64,000 nucleotides of DNA, taken from positions 558,001 to 622,000 of the forward strand of contig SEMN01000273.1 in NCBI GenBank assembly GCA_005408345.1, given 5' to 3'. Position numbers and translations under genes: made by a program. Shown here one piece after another: positions 26,901 to 38,505 of the stretch (positions are counted from its first letter, which is position 1; every line of letters begins with the position of its first letter). Source of the DNA: Macquaria australasica (lineage: Eukaryota > Chordata > Actinopteri > Centrarchiformes > Percichthyidae). The notes below the pieces were generated by a model. That model was given only the letters and a program-made list of their open reading frames with translations. It did not search any database and had not been told where the DNA came from.

Positions 26901-29900
26901 GAGTTTAAACCCGAGAAAGAAAGATAATGAGCTGGTTCCTTGAAAAAGCAATTTAAAGGTGTCAAAACCAGGGGAATTCTGTGTGTGGAAGGTAGAGGAG
27001 CAGTGCACGACTGCTATCTAGGATGGATTATTAAACATTTTCCATGCCATGCTCCGAAAAGAATTCATTTCAGACCACAGACTTCCATTAGTTTAATAAT
27101 TTCCTATTGGAACCTCATATGAGAAATGTTTTGTTATATATGAACTGGTGAAGAGGACTGATAAAAACAGTGGGGGGTTAAGCCTGTGATCAAGTTGTAA
27201 TTGTTACACAATATCTCCATGTAGTAACTAACAAGGAGAGAAATAACTTTCAGACTCAACTATTCCCTATTTCGTTGGGAGAATGTTGAAACAATGTCAA
27301 AGTCCAGTTGAGGTTCCCAAACTCCTCTTTGGACACTACTGATCCAGGACTATCTAAGGCAAGTGATTGGGAAGCAACGTTACCGTGCCCCAGTGTGACA
27401 AAGCATACATTTATTTATCTCATAATTTTCTTAAAGGCAGAGTTAAAAGGTCAGCGGCTTGTTTTCTTTTTGTCTCCCTTATGTGTGCTAATCCTTGTCC
27501 AGTCTCTCAGATGTGGCAGTGCCATTGTTTGTCAGCCTGATTATCATGAAAGAATAACAGTTTGTGTGGCAGCTGCTGGTCAATTTGAGAAATATGTCGG
27601 ACATTTGCACACAAACAACAAACTCTACAAAACTCTACAAAATCTAATAAAAAATACACACTGGTTGCTCAGTGGACCATAGCAATATTTAGACATGCCC
27701 CTTTGCTAGTTTACCTTACTTCCAGACATTTCCCAAGCATAACATAGCTTCTAAAATGTTCCTACCTACTAAACAGCCATTGGTTCCTATTCATTTCATT
27801 ATAGTATGAAAATCAACTGGCTGAGTCTGAAAACTTTCTTGCGATGGCTCATATTGAACATCAGATTTATTTTTTGGCAGTCTGTTTTTAAAACAAGATT
27901 ACAGTTAATGCATTTAGAAAAATCAGCTGGTGTGTTGATGTTTCAGTAATAAGCTTCAACATCTGAGACAACGTAAATTTTAAGACTGAGTTGGTTATAT
28001 TATAGCTTCCACCAAGGATTAAGGCTGGCCAGAGCAACTTTATTTGTATAGCAGGTTTCATACAAGACAAGGTCATTTAAAGTCATTGAAACAACAAAAG
28101 AATAAATGATACGTGCCCAACCAACACACACACACACACACACACAGATGAAATATTTTAAATCAACCACACATTAAACAATCATAAAGATAACTTGATC
28201 TTTGTAATTTTCATGAATAACCACAACACTCAGCAAAACAGTTAGCTAGTTGGCCAGTCATGTCCTGTTGGATGTGTGTGTGTGTGTGTGTGGGTGTGGG
28301 TGTGTGTGTGTTCGTATTATAAGAGGAAGGTGGATGTGTAGGATGAAAAGAGAGGACAAAATGATCTATCATGATAGTTTGGATATTGGGTGAGATGATG
28401 TAGACTCATTGAAGGTTTGAAGTAAATTGGCTAAACATGTAAATCCAAGTCTATGGTTCTTTTAAAGTGATCAAATGTTTGATGATTGAACAAAACCGAG
28501 TCACTTAATTACATACAGAAATATATCTTTGTTCACTTTTTTGAGAGGCTGAATTAGTTCTTGTTCAAGCAGCTTGCAGCCACATTGATAAGAAAAGATA
28601 AGGGCTGGCAGGAGGTGAGCATGAGGGCAAGTGCACACCAGCTCTCTCCCACATCACAACAGCAGGAGTCTTGTGTTTCCATTCTTTCCTGTGCTCCCTT
28701 CCCCCTTAGAAGCTACCTCCCCGACTCGAGAAAATTCGATGATTGTGTGGTCCCTCCACCCCCAGTTTATTTTTTTTTTGTTGAGAATAGTGGAGCTGCG
28801 TGGACATGGAGGGGAGTGGGAGACAGGATATTGCATAAGCTTCACTGACCGACTGTTTAGTTTAGTGAGACAGCTGGATTTGCCTCACTTCCTTGATCAT
28901 CCTGATTCATATGTTATTTGACTGCCAATGCACAGTTCTTGTCACATCAGATCTTGCTGTTTTAATATAAAGATTACCATTAAAATAATGGTTTTGAAAT
29001 GGTTGAATTTTAGTAATATGCTTGAATAGAATCAACATTCACATGCACGTAAACCTAGCATGACTTAATCCAGATGGTTGTACTACAGTTACTTTTTTGG
29101 GTTTACAGTACAAGTTTATTGAATTGTACAAGACAAAGTGTGCAACTTTTCCAGTTTTTAGATAGTCATGGACGTCCATAAAAGCTGCTGCAGAAGTTTT
29201 TGTTTTTTTTGACTTGAGAACTGTCTGCTCTTTCATAGCTGTCATTGTGCATTCTTGTTCTCCACAGAAAATGCTGCTGAAAAAGAACTGTGGAGGGAAA
29301 ACACGGACTATAAAGATTCGGGTGAGTTCATTTTTATTCATCTTAAGTTTCCCACAGCAAATGAACGGAACCTTCTTGTATTATTTTGTCGTGATGAATG
29401 CATACAATTTATGGTATGTTTAAAACCCCTGTTTTTGATGGCTGTCATAAAGATAAGTTGTTTATACAAGTGGTATTCATTTGAATACACACACACACTT
29501 GCGCACACAGTCTTTCCTTTTATGCAGACCTATAATAGGCAGTCCAGATCAGGGTGTCCATTACAGCAATGATAAGGTTGCAAGGTTGCTCGGCCCCCGT
29601 GAACAGCCCGGCCTGTATTGCCGCCAGCTCCTTGATGTCAATCCAACTGCATACTGGGACAGCATCTGGCAACGGCGTTTGTTCCCATGCCCTGCTAGCA
29701 GCAGAGCCCTGCCTGCGACGTCTAAAAATCTGATAGCACTGTCAGATTCCTTTTGCACCCAGCACCCAGCTAAACACTGTTTACTGCAGAGACACTCGGA
29801 AAGAAACAAGAAGAAAAATGTGCTCTTTTCTTTTTCAGCTTTGTTTGATCTCTTGATATCACTCAACAACCTTTAATTGCTGAGCTTTCCACTTGTCCCA

Positions 29901-32097
29901 TTAGTGGTCTTAGAAGTGCTCATTTACTCGCCTAAAAAGCTTACACAAGGTATTTTCCCAAGACTGTGTCTCAACTGATCTTCCTGTAAGGTGGTTTTCC
30001 AAACACAACCTCCAAGAATCGTCCCCCAACTCAGCAACGTAACTGTGTCTGGGTTGATTTAGGTTTTAGTGTGTGAAGGAAGCATGTTGGAGAGTCGACT
30101 GGAACAAGCCCGGGCATCTTGGCACAGAGCAGGGTACTCCAGAAGGATGCACAGTGTGGTGAGAAAAGTGACGTTATTATCACGTTGTGTGGGATAGTGT
30201 CAATGGAACCTTATCACACACTTGTTTATGTACACACACACTTGCACCAGCTGTAGCAGCATCTAGGTCGCTCCAATCCTCCATATAGGTATGTATCATC
30301 AGTACAAATATGTGAGGATAATATTTGAGAGTGGTTTAGGAAGAAGAAGTCAGCGGCGATGAGAGATGGAGCTGAGGAGGAGGAAGAGGAGGTGGAGTGT
30401 TGTGCGGTTCCCTTGTGGTGTATTTCCAGGGATGAAGTCATTTTCCATTTATAGCCTGGCCGGCTGCTATCTGTTTAGCTCCACTGATACACAGAGATAT
30501 TGCTCATTATCCTCTGTTCTCGCTGGCGTAGTTGGTAGTGTTGTTGTCCCTGTCAGTGACGTCTGTGGGCACTGGGCATGTTCCAGTTCGTAGATTTTTC
30601 TTGAAGTGAGTACACAGCGAGTCTCTGGATCGATGAGCCATTTGGAGGCTTGTGTTGACTGGCTACCCTTTGTGCCACTCTGTGCCGCCATCCATCCCAC
30701 CTCTCTTTCTCTGTAATCTCTCTCTCTCTGTGTCTCTCTTTCTTTGTCTTTTATCTGTCAACCCCGTTTCCTGGCCAGAATCCAGAAGAGACACTGGATC
30801 CGGGTGGGGCCCCATCTTTGACACTGGATTCAAGTATTCAGGCATGGGAGTTGTTACGGGAGTTAAGGTGGTCGATGGCGTGGTGGTGGTTTTATGTGTG
30901 TTTTAAAGAGGGGGGGTCATGTGGAAGCAGTAGGAAAACACAGCTTTGGCCTCTGCTGCTGCTGAGGCCTCCCCCCTCTAGGGGTTGGAAGTGAATAGGA
31001 GAGTGGGGTGATGAGAGCTTCCCAGGCTGTGGAAGGTAAGAGTGATGGCGACTGGTTTCAGGCACCGTAAAGAATGGGCGGAGAGGAAGGCAAAGATTGA
31101 TTGAGGTGAGGGAAATGGTGCAGATTTGGAGAGTGGAGGGGAAAACTAAATTGAAGGAAAATGTGCTTCATACCACTTTGATTTTTGATTGAGGTAAACT
31201 ACATGGCTTGGATGTGATGTAAAGGCATTTTTGGTTTTGGGATTAGGACAAACATGTTTAAGGAATAGTCTGACATTTTGGGAAAGATGCTTATTCGCTT
31301 TCTTGAGGTGAGTTAGATGATAAGAGCAATACAACTCTCATATGTGTCTGTTAAATATGAAGCTACAGCAAGCAGTCGCTTAGCTTAACCAAATACCAAA
31401 AATTGTCATTTCTACACATATTATTATATTAAATATTATTATTTATTAAACAAAAGAGCTACAACATGTTAATCAGTGAGCTTTAGGTGCTGGTAGGTGG
31501 ATTCTGTTGCCTTTGGATAGAGCCAGGCAAGGTGTTTCCCCCTGTTTAATAGGGCTGGGACCTTGTGCTTATCTTCCGATTCGATACCATATCAATACTT
31601 GGGTGCCGATTCGATATGTGTTGCGATTTTACAAGTATTGTGATTTGATATTACGATTTATTGCGATTTTTGTTTGTTGTTTGCACATCCCATGTCAATC
31701 AGTCTTTCTGAGTTTTATTTCAGCAGCATCATTGCTATACTGCATATAAAAGTGGTAGTTAAATATTATTAATATATGTATATTATTAATGTATGTATAT
31801 TATTTTATTGATATGAGGGGTGCCCACCTGGTATCATGCATCAAGGCTGAGTCCTTACTGCAGCAACCCGGGTTTGAATCCAGCCCGGGCTCTTTGCTGC
31901 TTGTCATCCTTTCTCTCTCCCCTGCCTTTCCTGTCTCTTTCTACTGTGAAAATAATGCAGAAATGCCAAAAAAAATGATATATATATATATATATACAGT
32001 ATATTTATATAATAGAATAACACTGATTCAGGTATAAAAAAATCAATAAAAAATTGTAAAAAAAACAACAAAACGCATTACTTAATTTAACCCCCCC

Positions 32098-32135
<38 letters not shown>

Positions 32136-33986
32136 GTTTACAGTCTTGATGCTATGCTAAGCTAAACTAAAGCGTGCAAGAAAGTGAATAAGCACTTAAG
32201 CACATAAGTGAACAGGGAACTTGATGAAATATTATAGAAAACCGTCAGTGGAAAACTCTGTTGTAGGTTCTATTTTCTACACAAATAAATATCAGATCAG
32301 ACTCAGTAAGGGCAGATACATAAAGGACTCCCATTGGGATCAGGAGCGAAAAACAGGATCAGGATGATCAGGACATCCTTACTTTGACTCTCTAACAAGA
32401 AATATTAATAATAATCACCTCATACAGAGCCTCTTGTTCAGGCCCCCCCTGACCCCTTGGGCCCCTGGTCCAGTGCCCTGTAGGCCCAAGCAGCAATCCA
32501 TCATGTAATTAACCCTTTTTCCCAAAATGTTGAACTATTCCTTTAACAGAGTGCTGGTATCACTGTGGAAACTTTTCAAATTAATGATCAACAGGACAAA
32601 CTTGTAACAACACTAAATCTCTAGAAAGAGGCATTTTTGTCTAACCAGTTCAGCTCCAGGACAAGTGAGATATTACTGGTGTTTTAACTTGGCTTTCTAA
32701 CTGCTGCTTTTGATGTCTGCACGAACGGAGAGCCTTGTACTTTTGGGACTTGTTTGCCCCTTCTGGGCCCTAAATGTCCGTCATACTGCAGATGTGACCG
32801 CAGGACAACTCTGGGGATCGCTAACGTGGATAGGGAGCCATCCTGATGGATGCCTCTCCCCCACAGTTGGACTGACTTGCAAGCTACCATATGGAGAACA
32901 TCTTAACACAGTTCACATCTATCAAGTTTACTGTAACTTGTTCTTGCGCTATGATTTGTTTTTCCACCTCTTACTTTTTAAAGATAGATAAAACAGCTCT
33001 ACATGGTTTTGGGAATTGTTGCCGTGTTACTGTGGCTCAGTTGTCAGTACTGAATCCCTTAAGATGTTGGCTGAAGTCATAGCAACACCTGTAGCCTCAC
33101 ACGCACTGTTAATGGGGCTTATTTCATATGTACTGATGTCACTGGGTACTTTTCCAGTAGCAGTGGCCACTTTCTCAGCATTTGAATGGAGTCAGTCAGT
33201 TTGAGGGATGCATCCATCTCCATTCTGGTGTTAATGGTTGACAGTGAGAATAAACAGTTATCCATATAAACATATGGGATCAGCTCCTAATTACAACAAA
33301 TCTGTCTCAAGGTCTTAATCTTTCTCAGTGCACCTTCTCACAAACTTTGCTCCCCCTCAGCAGGCTCTGGAGAAAGTGCTGCCTCACTGCCAAATCCAAC
33401 AAAGTCATTTCCTGTCGTTTCCTGTAGGGAGGAAAATGACCAGGGCTAATTTTAGACAGAGGGCTTGTAGAGCCACAAGAAGTGAGGTTCTGCTTGGAGG
33501 GGGGGCGGCTCTGCGAGCGGAAAAGCATTCATGTCACCGAACCTGCAGTGAGAATGAAAAAAAATCTGTGTGAAAATGTTCTAACGAGGTGCAGCCATTT
33601 CCCCACCGCTGCTAGTTTGGGTTTCAGTCACTTTTTTGAGACAGCCACACATTTATGCTGCAAAAATAAAAACTAATGTCATCAGTGACATGAACTGACA
33701 TGCTGTAACTGACCAATAATACGACTACTCAAGGACAGCAGGTAATCCTCGCCTCGTCATCCATCGGATAAAGCTCAAAAGCTGGATGAACTCAAACACC
33801 TACGTCTGACAGGTATGTTACTCACCATGACCGCTCTTCTTTCTCTTTCTGTATCCTCAGAATCTGACGGGCAGTCGTCCTGCACCCAGGTACACCCACG
33901 ATCCCTCCATCTTCGCCTTCCGCTCCTTGAGCACAGTGCCCCCCTGCAGCCCCCTGACCCCGTCCGAGGATCCTCCCTGCTCATAA
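17793..33986 (+). CDS. unidentified conserved-looking intracellular protein, six exons
   Basis: I do not recognise this gene. Six exons with GT-AG borders join without a stop: 17793-17861, 24653-24734, 24930-25444, 29268-29321, 30063-30158 and 33861-33986 (313 residues). The first ATG follows an A-rich leader. Residues 1-23 are basic with RRHSLNE, a kinase or 14-3-3 type site. Residues 24-51 are acidic and serine-rich (GGESDDSEGE). Residues 52-222 are rich in Ser, Pro and Arg, with SSEEELERI and RPSLDLEKMQQ near the end. Residues 223-240 are Lys/Arg-rich, and the tail ends CSPLTPSEDPPCS. There is no signal peptide or membrane segment. The composition suggests a phosphoregulated, largely disordered cytosolic or nuclear protein; that is inference. 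The fifth exon is in frame and codes a helix-like stretch (MLESRLEQARASWHRA), but is the least certain. The gene converges on slc4a1ap. Confidence 0.7.
18139..18174. repeat. (CA)n microsatellite in intron 1 of the unnamed gene
   Basis: About 14 CA units ending in cgcgtgcgtg. Confidence 0.9.
19715..19915. repeat. dispersed repeat starting TTAAAGAGGTACTCC
   Basis: Lies in intron 1 of the unnamed gene. It begins ttaaagaggtactccaggga and continues through ttccataaagttgggggact. I recognise this string as a recurrent fish repeat. It belongs to the class of 'ttaaaggg..actcc' elements also seen at 2841 and 43,117. The far boundary is unclear. Confidence 0.5.
21113..21190 (+). other. possible cassette exon in intron 1 of the unnamed gene
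   Basis: A pyrimidine-rich acceptor (ttgtactctcttcag) precedes 78 bases that are open in the phase required between exons 1 and 2, followed by the strong donor gtgagt. It would add 26 residues. The encoded stretch is hydrophobic and cysteine-rich, unlike the rest of the protein, so chance or an alternative or noncoding exon is as likely as a constitutive one. Confidence 0.2.
21573..21854. mobile_element. non-autonomous hAT element (282 bp)
   Basis: The left end is TAGGGCTGAACGATATG and the right end, reverse complemented, is TTGGGCTGAACAATTAATCG. A perfect 8-bp target duplication CTTAACAC lies at 21,565-21,572 and 21,855-21,862. The interior ends with 'atattgcgattttt', a common fish MITE word. 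It lies in intron 1 of the unnamed gene and encodes no transposase. Confidence 0.85.
23288..23412 (-). repeat. retroelement 3' tail with (TTTTA)n
   Basis: A run of tttta units is followed by tttgccaggaaggtcccgtt, gagatacaagatctcgtctt and ggccaagacggcagcaca. I recognise this as the 3' tail of a very common fish retroelement. The pentamer run at the low-coordinate end indicates minus orientation. No coding part remains. It lies in intron 1 of the unnamed gene. Confidence 0.6.
23934..23961. repeat. (TG)n microsatellite
   Basis: Fourteen TG units in intron 1 of the unnamed gene. Confidence 0.95.
25505..25690 (-). repeat. 'tacttgagta' repeat family, inverted copy
   Basis: Contains ggaaatactcaagtaaag and taaagtaactattgctacca, the reverse complement order of the family at 16,535-16,840. 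It begins about 60 bp after exon 3 of the unnamed gene. Confidence 0.6.
26407..26610. repeat. GT-rich simple sequence
   Basis: Two GT clusters (26,420-26,434 and 26,562-26,597) and a G-rich stretch at 26,598-26,615. They create cysteine/valine frames with no biological meaning. Confidence 0.85.
28024..28150. repeat. dispersed repeat end plus (CA)n
   Basis: The string actttatttgtatagcaggt, a common fish SINE or MITE end, is followed 80 bp on by a (CA) run at 28,126-28,147. It lies in intron 3 of the unnamed gene. Confidence 0.5.
28274..28313. repeat. (GT)n microsatellite, interrupted
   Basis: GT units with gggt interruptions. Confidence 0.9.
31820..31998 (+). mobile_element. tRNA-derived SINE
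   Basis: A polymerase III B-box-like word, gggtttgaatcc, lies in a tRNA-like head near 31,869. It is followed by ctttgctgcttgtcatcctt and tctctcccctgcctttcctg, which I recognise as the body of a widespread fish SINE. An A-rich tail runs into a (TA)n tract at 31,978-31,997. The head is diverged and its 5' edge is approximate. Confidence 0.65.
32091..32133. repeat. C10 followed by (AC)n
   Basis: Ten cytosines, then about 16 AC units. Confidence 0.95.
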
Positions 33987-35150
33987 GGAAATGCATCCAC
34001 CGCCAGATAATCCTCTCCCCCCTCTCATCATTCCGAGACGGCTGCTTTTTTGTGGCTTCTGCAGCAAGACCAACGAGTGACTGTTATGAAACTGACCGCT
34101 ATAAAGACGTTTTGTTTGATGGGCGCACTATTGCACACTCAGGTAATCCCACCCTGTAACGCTGTCACTTTGATCATTGTTCTCCACATGAAATCGACAG
34201 GAACAATTTGAGAATAATATGGCCTAAACACAACATTTCCAAGGATACTTCAGGTATTGCATATGTATAGCTCTCTCTGAAAAGATCCTGCAATTGGAGG
34301 AAGAATGATCAAGAAACAAGCATGGACCGTGAACCAGAGGTGGTACAAATGGACAAGGCTAACCATTTTGAAGCCTGGATTTAGTTCTGGGCTCGGATCA
34401 ATATTCAAGGGAAATAATGCATGTAAGACAATCAAATGGTTCCAAGGTTTCTTCCTTTGATGTGATTACTGGACATCTTGTAAGGTTCTTGGTAACTATA
34501 TATACTAAACATGGCGAGCTGAGTCATCTGATATCTTGTTATTGTTGAGGTGAACATAGACAGTGGTCACATTCGTCTTTCTGAAAAACTACTTCTTTGG
34601 ATGTGTTATTGAGTCATGACGAGCTATAACAAACATGTATGACGTGTGTAGTTGAATAGTTGACCTTTTGATGATGTACGTTTCTTAATGAATTTGTCAC
34701 TTTTAGTCCAGGTCAAAGTTAAGTACTTGTATCCTCTTTCCTTGCATGGATTCCACTGTTTTGCAGAAAGAGAGGTATGTGAAAATAAGTAAGTATGAGA
34801 ATAGTTTGCTGCACATTTGGCAAGTATAATTGGTGCTATGTTATGCATAGCCTACTTGTAGTGTGCCATCCCCCCCAATATTGTACCTCATTACTTTCTA
34901 GGTAGAAGAGGGCCACTGGTATATTGAAGACATCCCAGTGTTTTTTAAAGATCTCTTAATGCCTTGGAATTACATTCGATGTATTGAATGAAACTTGAGG
35001 TAGTTCTTGGCTCCTGAAATGAGCCGATCAATTTGTTAAACATGTCACCACTGTAACTAAGATTTTGCCGAAGTGAATGTAACATTGTGACATGTTTTCG
35101 TCCACTGTTGCACAAAATGAATCAATAAATGCCCTGTGGCCTCTTGTTTA
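33987..35150 (+). terminator. 3' UTR and polyadenylation signal of the unnamed gene
   Basis: After the stop at 33,984-33,986, about 1.1 kb of AT-rich sequence leads to AATAAA at 35,124-35,129 followed by a GT-rich stretch (gccctgtggcctcttgttt). A second AATAAA-like word occurs near 35,286. No other gene feature was seen here. Confidence 0.55.
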
Positions 35151-36189
35151 GGAGGTGATTTTCATTTGGGTCAATACATGACAAAGTAAAGGGAAAACCT
35201 TAATAACTGAGTAGACAAACATAATGTGACCGATGTGTTGGACACTCCATCACCACAATCAAAATACCTTTTGATTAAAAACAAAAATAAATGAAATCTA
35301 GTGTTAAGATTATATTACACAAGTCCAAGTCCAAGGAGCACTTTCTGGTTGAGCTGTTCTGATTTCCCCTACTGAGACAGTTTGTTGGTTTTTTCCTTTT
35401 AATTTTTAAAATATCATGATACTTTACAAGGTATTTATACTCTCCTTGAAGTTCAGCTTTTACCTACCATGTATTTAGCAATTGAGGCACGGTATTATCA
35501 CAGAATTTAATGGTGGAACGGCATTTCAATCCTACATCCAGAAGTGTTTTAGCGTCTTTTAGCTCGTTTTGGTTTTTATGTCCCATTACTTTACAGTTTC
35601 GATTCTGTCTCGCTGTTCTCAAACACTTTTCATCAAAAAAGGTCTGATAAACTCACTGTTGCACACGCTACCTACTTAGCACCTAACAACAGACAAACAC
35701 CCCATTTACACCTGGTACTAAAATGCGATCGCATTTTAGTGTTTGATCTTTTTGCGTATTCCAGAGATGGGACAAAATTATGTTTAAACTAGACTAGCAT
35801 TATACTGAAGTGACTGGATATACTGTAAGGCATAGCCCTGTCAACATCACTGCACTTAATTTGAGTGACAAAGTACATGGGCTTTTGTTTTATCATCATC
35901 TTGAGTGTGTATGAGAAGGATCCGCCAGGTGGAGGGACAGGGGACTCCTCTCGTGTGTTTAGGGCCTGGGAAAAAATGCTGACCCTCAGCGATCAGTAGG
36001 TCATAGCACAGACAAGATCTACAGCCAAGACCCCAAGAGAGAAAGAAGAAAGAAACTGGGTTGGGTGTGAAGAAGACCCTGAAGTGTACACCAGAGAGGA
36101 CGAACGGCTGGAAAATTTAGGGGAGCGCAAATAAAAGAGGGTCTCAGAGGGGGAATGTGAAGTGTGTAAAAAGCAACTCACAGGTTATG

Positions 36190-37182
36190 TACAGGCAGTT
36201 TTATTATACATTTATATAACAAAATACAGTTTACACATCTTTACTTTGTGTTTTGAGGAAAGAGGGTGGAAAGCATGGCAGTAAACCAAGGGAACAGCGC
36301 TGAGTGGGATTTCACAGAGCGAGGAATCCTGCTCTAGGCAAACACACACACACCAATAGCTGACTCGCTCATAAAGACAATCTTGTTAAAAAGAGAACTT
36401 TGAGAAGGTTGGGCTGTGTGTGTGAGTCGGTGTAGAGACGCTGACACACACTCCACTTAGCTTGAGTCATTATCAGCTTGCGTTTCATCCAGTAAGCCAT
36501 CCAAGTGTCCAGATGGTCAGAAAAGCTGCTTCAATGCTCTCCCTCTCTTTCTTGCTACACACTCTCCTTTTAGAAAAAAACAAAAACAAAAAAGGTTATG
36601 CCAGCAATCGACTGAAGCCAAATAGGGGAGGGATACAGATTGGATGTCAGGTGGATTTAACTGCAAGAGGGGCAGCCAAAGACCAAAAAGCTGAATTCAG
36701 ATCAGTTACTGCTCCTGCTCTGTCCCTTTCTGTTTTCTGCTTGGATGATATACAATTCAAATAAAAGAACAAAATTCAAGTGCTACCCATCTCCATTATT
36801 GTCAGGGGTGAAAAGTGCCAGCGGGCTGACTGCCCAGTGTCTTGGGGGGGGGCAGTTCCCCAAGCATGCCAGTTTAATGAGAATCGGAATAGTGCTTTTA
36901 TTTGTGTTTAAAGCAGTCGGAGAATGCAAATATCCCCAAAAGATAAATAAAAGGTGCAGCAGTATTATCTTTGCTCGTCCCTCTGCAAGTCCCCGGTGTG
37001 TTACAGGCTCCTGTTTTTTCAGGCTCTTCTGAGCTGAACCACGCACGGGGACTGGGATGGATGGAGGGGGTTAATGGTCAGAGCTAAGGAGACTGGAGGG
37101 CTTTGTGTTGCAGGTATTATCTGCAGTATAAAAGCTGGTGGAGTGGAGACACAAGAGCTCTCTCTCTCTCTTATGTTTTCCC
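36190..37182 (-). terminator. slc4a1ap: 3' UTR and polyadenylation signal of slc4a1ap
   Basis: On the minus strand an AATAAA is read at 36,205-36,200, preceded by T/A-rich sequence typical of a 3' UTR end. An alternative AATAAA is read at 36,903-36,898. The distal site gives a UTR of about 1 kb. It faces the polyadenylation signal of the unnamed gene about 1.07 kb away. Confidence 0.5.
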
Positions 37183-38458
37183 TCAGTAGCCGTACTTGTC
37201 GTTTAGGTGTGTACGGCCATCTCCAGTCTGACCTGTGAGTGAAGAAAAGCGAGATTTAGCATCGAAAGGAATCACATTTACATAACAATTCGTGATGTAT
37301 TACATCAGTGATTCCAAACCAGGGGTACTTGTACCCCAGGGGGTTTCTGAAGTTGCTTGGGGGTACGTGGAAAGATTGTAGCTCAACTAATTTGAAAAAA
37401 ATATATAGAAATTACAATTTTGAAAAAAAAAAAAGTGTTGCGAGTTCATGAAAAGCAGCAGAGGAGCAGAGATGTTAAGACAGTTAAAACTTAGCTAAAA
37501 GTATGGATAAAGAGTTAAAATAGATAGCTAAAAGTAATGGAATGGTTGAAATAAATGGCGGTATCAAGGAAGGGGAGTTCATACAGGGCTGGCAGGGACT
37601 GACAAAAAAAAAAAAAAGGTTGGGAACCACTGTATTACATGTTCAAAGAAAGGAAAGAAAATAACACAAAATGAAATAAAATGCTTGAAACGTCCCACAA
37701 GAACAAATTTCCCCAGTTGACCGGTAAAGTGCAGCTGCCTAACGGCTGATTGGTACGCAATCATCAAACCAATCACAATCTGAAAATGGCATGATTAGTT
37801 CTGACCCTGAATCCAGGCTCAGTCTGGCAGCCGGTTCATGGTTTATTTTTATTCAAGCTTATCTTACCTTACTTTTAAGTGACTTTGATCTGCTTTCCTT
37901 AGTGAACAATGAAAATATCGCTGCAATTTCGGCTGCATTAAAGGACCATGAAAGCCTGTTTCCTTCCTCTTGTCGTGCCCCCCCCCTTTCATTCCTGTGC
38001 AGGCCAGGAACATACAAGTCTGTCTGTCAGCGTCAACGAGTGTTTGTCAAGTTAGAGATGTTCTCCATTGTGACAGTTCGAAAATGGCACTGGTGTTGTG
38101 TCAAGTCCTCTGAGGTACCTACTTGTTTTTACCAGGTTTGAGAACGTATTCAGACAAAAGGTCTAAAGATTTAGACAAAGACTGTATATCTCACTTATCA
38201 GAACAAAGAGCAATAGGGTTAAGGTTACACTGCTTGCCTAATAAGCTTGACTATGACCTAAGGACATGAGAGTCAATCAATAAGTCAGTCCTGGAGTCAG
38301 ATCAGTCAGGTTGTTTACCTGAAGGAGGCACCCAGACACAATAATCAGGGTCGTCCTCTGGATACTGTCCTGAGAGCTGCACTGGAGGCTGTGGAGACAA
38401 ATCATGAGGAAATTCTATTTAGTCACACTTTTCTTTATGATATAATGAAATGCTTGTC

Positions 38459-38505
<47 letters not shown>

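Larger units (their letters stand above)
31256..32549. mobile_element. MITE-like element with long inverted ends and later insertions
   Basis: The left end reads gtttaaggaatagtctgaca and the right end, reverse complemented, reads gttaaaggaatagttcaaca, both followed by ttttggg. Parts of the interior (aaatatgaagctacagc; gctatgctaagcta) match the percomorph repeat at 3840-4110. The roughly 1.3-kb length is inflated by a SINE, a 'gattcgatac' repeat at 31,545-31,680 and a C/CA microsatellite. It lies in intron 5 of the unnamed gene. Confidence 0.55.

Noticed and set aside
30776..30803. Short exon-like segment after tttcctggccag
   Set aside because: Its only nearby donor-like site is gtgggg and the 24-25 base length would shift the frame of the unnamed gene.
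31820..31998. Possible functional tRNA gene
   Set aside because: Only a B-box-like word is present and the rest does not fold as a tRNA. The body and tail are those of a SINE.
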